DNA of 26,363 bases from assembly GCA_049644325.1 (NCBI GenBank), contig JBARRR010000064.1, forward strand, positions 1 through 26,363, written 5' to 3'. A program made the position numbers and the translations under genes. Under the pieces are notes generated by a model. That model had not been told where the DNA came from and did no database searches. It saw only the letters and a program-made list of their open reading frames with translations. The DNA is from DASZHA01 sp049644325 (lineage in GTDB: Bacteria; Chloroflexota; Dormibacteria; DASZGP01). Of this stretch, positions 21,412-26,363 are shown in pieces (position 1 is the stretch's first letter; every line of letters begins with the position of its first letter).

Positions 21412-22115
21412 GCCGGCACCTCCGAGGCAGCGGCCTCGTCCGCCAGGAACCGGGACGGGGCCAGCGCTGCCACCTGCGCCGCCGGTAGGTCGCTCCCGTC
21501 GGAGAAGACCCGCGCCAGCGCGTCCGCCTTCTCGGCGCCGGTCACCACGAACAGGATCTGGTGGCTCTCCGACAATGCCGGGAGCGTCAGCGTTACCCGG
21601 TCAGGCGGCTCCGCTGGGACTTTTGCGGCCGCCGCCAGGCGCGCGCGTTCCTCCAGCGCCGGGCTGCCGGGAAAGAGCGACGCGGTGTGGCCCTCGGCGC
21701 CCATGCCCAGCAGGACCAGGTCGAACATCGGCGAGCGTTCACCTTTGAGGTGGCGCAGCTGGGCGTCGTAGTCGGCCGCGCCCGCCTCCGGCGATAGCTC
21801 GCCGGCAATGCGGAAGACGTTGCCCTGGCCGAGCTTGAGGGGATCGAACAGCGTCTCCCTGGCCATGCGGTAGTTGCTGCGCGGGTCGTCGGGCGGGACG
21901 CAGCGCTCGTCGCCGAAGTAGAAGCTGACTCGCCGCCAGTCGACCTCGTCGCGCAGCTCGCCGGCCAGGATCTGGTAGGCGCGTCGGGGCGTGTTGCCGC
22001 CGGCCAGGACCAGGGCGCAGCCGCCGTGCTCGTGGATCGCCTTGAACGCGGTTTCGGTGACGGCGCTGGCCACCGCCCTGGCCACCGCCTCAGCATCGCG
22101 CAGCTTGACGAGCAT
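21408..22115 (-). CDS. pgl: 6-phosphogluconolactonase
   Basis: A 235-aa cytosolic enzyme hydrolysing 6-phosphogluconolactone in the oxidative pentose-phosphate path. Motifs: LVLAGGNTPRRAYQIL, FYFGDERCVPPDDPRSNYRMARETLF and LLGMGAEGHTASLFPGSPAL. These are the DevB/SOL family sites. ATG at 22115 lies nine bases after opcA's stop. It ends the operon and converges with the 117-aa gene by four bases. Confidence 0.95.
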   Translation of the reverse strand: MLVKLRDAEAVARAVASAVTETAFKAIHEHGGCALVLAGGNTPRRAYQILAGELRDEVDWRRVSFYFGDERCVPPDDPRSNYRMARETLFDPLKLGQGNVFRIAGELSPEAGAADYDAQLRHLKGERSPMFDLVLLGMGAEGHTASLFPGSPALEERARLAAAAKVPAEPPDRVTLTLPALSESHQILFVVTGAEKADALARVFSDGSDLPAAQVAALAPSRFLADEAAASEVPA

Positions 22116-22124
22116 GGCTGCGGT

Positions 22125-23306
22125 CTACGTGGTTAGGGCGCCGTAGATCAGGGCGGCCGCCTGGACCGAGTCCTCGTAGACGCGGTCGCGGCCCAGCCGC
22201 GCCAGCTCACGACTCACCGCCTCGGTCTCGTTGGGGTGCGAGAGGGGCACGCTCCGGTGGACGGTGGCGACCCCGGTCTCCTCGCAATGCAGGAGCCCGC
22301 CGCCCTTGTGGGCGGTTAGCTCGAGCTGGAGCTTGCGCCGGCCGACCTCGGCCTCGAGCCGGATGGCGTGTATCGGGGGCAGGACCGCCCCCCGGCCGGC
22401 GGCGCCCCCGGCGCTGAAGCTGAAGTGGATCCGGTGGCCGGCGGCATCGTGGCGCATGCTGACCCCGCCGTCGACCCAGGCCGGCGACGAACAGCCGATC
22501 CTGGAGCTGACCCAACCCAACATCAGCAGCTCGGCGGCGGTCGCAGGCTGCCGCGAGCCACGGGCCCCGACCACCTCGAAGCTCCGAAGCCCGGCGAGGT
22601 ACTCAGCCCGGTGGCCCTCATCGAATATCGCCGCCAGCGTCTGACGGAAGCCGTCCAGCCGCATCCAGTTGGTGTCACCGATGACCAGCCGGCCGAACGA
22701 CGGAAGATCGGCGCGGGCGCCCAGCGCTGCCGTCGAACCCAGCTCCAGGGCGACATCGACGAGCCGGTCGGCGGGGCCCAGCTTGGAGTCGATGATCAGC
22801 CGGTCGCAGATCCTGCCCAGGGTCCGGAGGCCAGGGTTGACGATGCTTGGGTCACCGAGCCACCAGAGAAAGGACTGCAGATGGGGAATGAGGAGCGGGA
22901 TCACGAGGGTATCCAGGCCCTCTGGATCGGCGCCGTGGACCCGGAGGATGGCGCGCTCGTAGACCAGGCCGTGCGACGCCAGCGGGTGGCGATGGACGGC
23001 CACCTCGGCATCGAGGCTGAAGCGCTGGCCGGGGATGGGCTCGATGATGATGCCGCGGGCCGGGTGCCGTAGGGCCAGCTCGTCGAGGGCTCGGGTCGCC
23101 AGCGGCTCTCGCGTCGAATCAGCGACGAAGACCAGCAGGTTCATGACGCTGGCACGGGCCAGCGGGAAGCCCTCAACATCGGAGGCCTCCTGGCGCAGGC
23201 CAAGCAGCCTGGCACCCACCTGGGTCGCCTTGACGCCCTTGCCCTCCCAGCGGACGGTGTCGGCGTCCGCCAGGGTGTGGAGCTGTGCGGCTACGGGTGG
23301 CGCCAA
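22125..23306 (-). CDS. opcA: Glucose-6-phosphate dehydrogenase assembly protein OpcA
   Basis: A 393-aa protein of the OpcA family, which assembles or allosterically supports Zwf in cyanobacteria and actinobacteria. Features: ASVMNLLVFVAD near the N-terminus, HPARGIIIEP, DPEGLDTLVIPLLIPHLQSFLWWLGDP, CDRLIIDSK and SRQPATAAELLMLGWVSSRIG. These match the family pattern. I prefer TTG at 23306 with GGACGG just upstream, since the longer frame to 23426 runs inside zwf. It overlaps the zwf 3' end by 16 bp and is followed by pgl. Confidence 0.9.
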   Translation of the reverse strand: MAPPVAAQLHTLADADTVRWEGKGVKATQVGARLLGLRQEASDVEGFPLARASVMNLLVFVADSTREPLATRALDELALRHPARGIIIEPIPGQRFSLDAEVAVHRHPLASHGLVYERAILRVHGADPEGLDTLVIPLLIPHLQSFLWWLGDPSIVNPGLRTLGRICDRLIIDSKLGPADRLVDVALELGSTAALGARADLPSFGRLVIGDTNWMRLDGFRQTLAAIFDEGHRAEYLAGLRSFEVVGARGSRQPATAAELLMLGWVSSRIGCSSPAWVDGGVSMRHDAAGHRIHFSFSAGGAAGRGAVLPPIHAIRLEAEVGRRKLQLELTAHKGGGLLHCEETGVATVHRSVPLSHPNETEAVSRELARLGRDRVYEDSVQAAALIYGALTT

Positions 23307-24823
23307 CGTCGTCCGTCCCGTGCCATCAACTCGTCGGCCTGCTCCGGTCCCCAGGTGCCGGCGGGATAGATGGGGATGTCGGGGACGCCCTGCCAGGCCT
23401 TGATCACGCCGCTGAGAAGCGACCACGCGGTTTCCACCTCATCGCGACGGGTGAAGAGCGTCTGGTCCCCCCGCATCACGTCCAGCAGCAACCGCTCGTA
23501 GGCCTCCGGGGACTGCGCCATGAAGGACGCGCCGTAGAGGAAGTCCATGTTGACCGCGCGCAGCCGCATCCCCGGCGCCGGCACCTTGGCGGTGAATTTC
23601 AGGGTCGTGCCCTCATCGGGCTGGATCCGGATCACCAGGAGGTTGGGCTCCAGCGAGTCGGCGACATTCTGGAAGGCCTGGTGCGGTGGGTTCTTGAACT
23701 GAACCGCGATCTCGGTGACGCGCCGGGGAAGGCGCTTGCCGGCGCGGATGTAGAACGGCGTGCCCGCCCAGCGCCAGTTCTCGACGTCCAGCCGCAACGC
23801 CACAAACGTCTCGGTGGTGGAGTCGTGGCCCAGCTCCTCGCGGTAGGCGGGCACCGGCTCGCCGCCGATGCTGCCCCGGCCGTACTGCCCCCGCACCGCC
23901 AGTCGCGGCACCTCGTCCTCGCGGATCGCCCGGATCGACCTGAGGACCTTGACCTTCTCGTCGCGCACGGAGTCGGCCTGGAAAGAGATCGGCGGTTCCA
24001 TCGCCGTCAGCGCCACCAGCTGGAGCATGTGGTTCTGGACGATGTCGCGGAGCGCCCCAGACTGGTCGTAGTAGCTGGCCCGGCCCTCGAGGCCGAGGTC
24101 CTCGGCCACCGTGATCTGCACATGGTCGACGTAGCGATTGCTCCACAGCGGCTCGAAGATGGCGTTGGCGAAGCGGAAGACCAAGAGGTTCTGGACCGTC
24201 TCCTTGCCCAGGTAGTGGTCGATGCGGAAGACGGCGCGCTCGCGGAAGACCTTGAGGACCTCCTGGTTGAGCGCCTCGGCCGATTGCAGGTCCCGTCCGA
24301 ACGGCTTTTCGATGACGATGCGGTGGGTCTCGCGGCCGCGCGTAACCATCCCGCTGCGGCCCAGGTTCTTGATGATGGGGATGAAGAACTCGGGCGGAGT
24401 GGCGCAGTAGAAGAGGCGGTTCCCGGCGGTCTCGTGCTCCCGCTCGACGCGGTCGATCTCCTTCTTCAGGGCATTGAAGCTGGAAGGCTGGTCGAAGTTG
24501 CCGCTGACGTAGCTGATGCGTTCGGCGAAGCCCTTCCATACGTCGTCGTTGACCCTGCCGGTGCGTGAGTACTGGTCGACGGCCTCACGCATCTGGTCGC
24601 GAAACTGAGGGTTGGTGAGCGGCCTTCGCGCCATGCCGACGACGGCAAACTCGGCGGGCAGCAGTCCCTCCAGCGCCAGGTTGTACAGCGCCGGCATCAG
24701 CTTCTTGCGGGTCAGGTCTCCGGAGGCGCCAAAGATCACCATGACCGTGGGGGCGGCCAGGCGCTCCTGCCGCAGCCCCTCCCGCAGGGGGTTGACGACG
24801 GCGTCCTTCTTACGCGTGGGCAT
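23291..24823 (-). CDS. zwf: Glucose-6-phosphate 1-dehydrogenase
   Basis: A 510-aa enzyme oxidising glucose-6-phosphate to 6-phosphogluconolactone. The Rossmann GASGDLTRKKL lies at residues 32-42, EKPFG at 172-176 and the substrate motif RIDHYLGKE at 200-208. The catalytic base is probably His265 in VQNHMLQ. Whether NADP or NAD is used is not decidable here; Arg and Lys after the glycine loop favour NADP. The ATG at 24823 follows gnd after 27 bp. Confidence 0.97.
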   Translation of the reverse strand: MPTRKKDAVVNPLREGLRQERLAAPTVMVIFGASGDLTRKKLMPALYNLALEGLLPAEFAVVGMARRPLTNPQFRDQMREAVDQYSRTGRVNDDVWKGFAERISYVSGNFDQPSSFNALKKEIDRVEREHETAGNRLFYCATPPEFFIPIIKNLGRSGMVTRGRETHRIVIEKPFGRDLQSAEALNQEVLKVFRERAVFRIDHYLGKETVQNLLVFRFANAIFEPLWSNRYVDHVQITVAEDLGLEGRASYYDQSGALRDIVQNHMLQLVALTAMEPPISFQADSVRDEKVKVLRSIRAIREDEVPRLAVRGQYGRGSIGGEPVPAYREELGHDSTTETFVALRLDVENWRWAGTPFYIRAGKRLPRRVTEIAVQFKNPPHQAFQNVADSLEPNLLVIRIQPDEGTTLKFTAKVPAPGMRLRAVNMDFLYGASFMAQSPEAYERLLLDVMRGDQTLFTRRDEVETAWSLLSGVIKAWQGVPDIPIYPAGTWGPEQADELMARDGRRWRHP

Positions 24824-24850
24824 CAGCCCGGGATGGTCATCCGCCGGCTG

Positions 24851-25807
<957 letters not shown>

Positions 25808-25926
25808 CGCTACCTCATCATCCAAAGCCCCGATGACTCTTGGCCGCCTGTGCGGGCCGACCGCAGGCGAGAAGTCCGACAGTAACAGCGCCACGTGTTT
25901 CGTGTCGAGCGCGGCCGGCTGTTATC

Positions 25927-26363
25927 TCAGCCGGCGGACACCGCCTGTCTCGCCACCTCCAGCAGTTGGCGCAACGCCGCCTCGCGGTCCACCCCGATGT
26001 CCACCATCGCCACCCGGCGGCCGTGGTCCCGCAGCGATTTGAGGTCGCCGGCCCACTGGGCCTGGATCAGGGTCTTGAAACCGTACGGCGCCTCGGGGAT
26101 GGGCAGGTCGTCGCCACGCTGGTCGGCAAGGATCAGGAAGACCCCGGAGTTAGGGCCGCCCTTGTGCAGCTGACCAGTCGAGTGCAGGTACCGTGGACCG
26201 TACCCGGAGGTGGTGGCCACCCGTTTCTGGTCGCGTACCGCCTCACGCACCTGACTCAGCAGCGAATCCATCCCCTCGCCCGGCTGGGTATATGCCAGCA
26301 GGGCGAAATAATCGCCGGCGCCGATCTTGCCAAGGAGCGCCTCAATCTCGGCCCACGGGTCCG
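25927..26363 (-). CDS. Transaldolase/glucose-6-phosphate isomerase-type protein, C-terminal fragment
   Basis: The C-terminal 144 residues of a gene that continues beyond the window. The visible part reads WAEIEALLGKIGAGDYFALLAYTQ, then ATTSGYGPRYLHSTGQLHKG, then GPNSGVFLILAD. The LHSTGQLHKGG block is the C-terminal hallmark of the transaldolase/phosphoglucose isomerase fusion protein and of related PGI-type proteins. An in-frame ATG at 26271 is not the start, since the homologous sequence continues upstream to the window edge. It belongs with gnd-zwf-opcA-pgl in central sugar metabolism. Confidence 0.85.
   Translation of the reverse strand, partial: DPWAEIEALLGKIGAGDYFALLAYTQPGEGMDSLLSQVREAVRDQKRVATTSGYGPRYLHSTGQLHKGGPNSGVFLILADQRGDDLPIPEAPYGFKTLIQAQWAGDLKSLRDHGRRVAMVDIGVDREAALRQLLEVARQAVSAG

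Noticed and set aside
23285..24568. 427-codon frame opposite zwf
   Set aside because: Antisense shadow of Zwf.

Overview
The window is a G+C-rich, densely packed bacterial chromosome segment: roughly two thirds G+C by eye, short gaps, many overlapping starts and stops, no mobile elements. It reads as ordinary housekeeping DNA from a high-G+C Terrabacteria lineage. The gene content (two-permease YrbE/Mce locus, OpcA beside Zwf, transaldolase/PGI-type C-terminus, DUF3105, DUF779) fits Actinomycetota or a Chloroflexota/Dormibacterota-like group. I cannot fix the phylum from sequence reading alone.

Layout. (1) 1-940, minus: two consecutive MlaE/YrbE permeases of a lipid-import ABC system, the second cut by the window edge. 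(2) 1154-5348, plus: a DUF1800/DUF1501 pair, both with twin-arginine signals, then a GT87-type membrane glycosyltransferase. (3) 5362-6600, minus: an ArsR regulator with two SRPBCC-fold proteins, all overlapping. (4) 6674-17146, minus: a long co-directional block. It starts with a polyprenyl diphosphate synthase and the C5 tetrapyrrole set hemA-hemC-hemD-hemB, a membrane-anchored cyclophilin and hemL. It continues with tatA, tatC, rph, rdgB, gpmA and tRNA-Pro. (5) 17180-17449, plus: a zinc-ribbon single-pass microprotein. (6) 17459-19298, minus: an aldehyde dehydrogenase and its DUF779 partner. (7) 19438-21411, plus: a DUF3105 protein, a VIT/CCC1-family transporter and an unrecognised 117-aa protein. 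(8) 21408-26363, minus: an oxidative pentose-phosphate operon (PGI-like C-terminus, gnd, zwf, opcA, pgl).

How they work together. HemA, HemL, HemB, HemC and HemD cover glutamyl-tRNA to uroporphyrinogen III. The pentose-phosphate block turns glucose-6-phosphate into ribulose-5-phosphate with reducing power. TatA and TatC form the translocon that would export the two RR-signal proteins encoded about 6 kb away.

The most unusual signal is translational. Two genes, rdgB and hemL, have their conserved N-termini placed so that the best start is a CTG in a CTGA stop/start overlap. In the same operons the equivalent overlaps are ATGA, GTGA, TGATG and TAATG. I found no CRISPR array, insertion sequence, phage gene or obvious new defence system.
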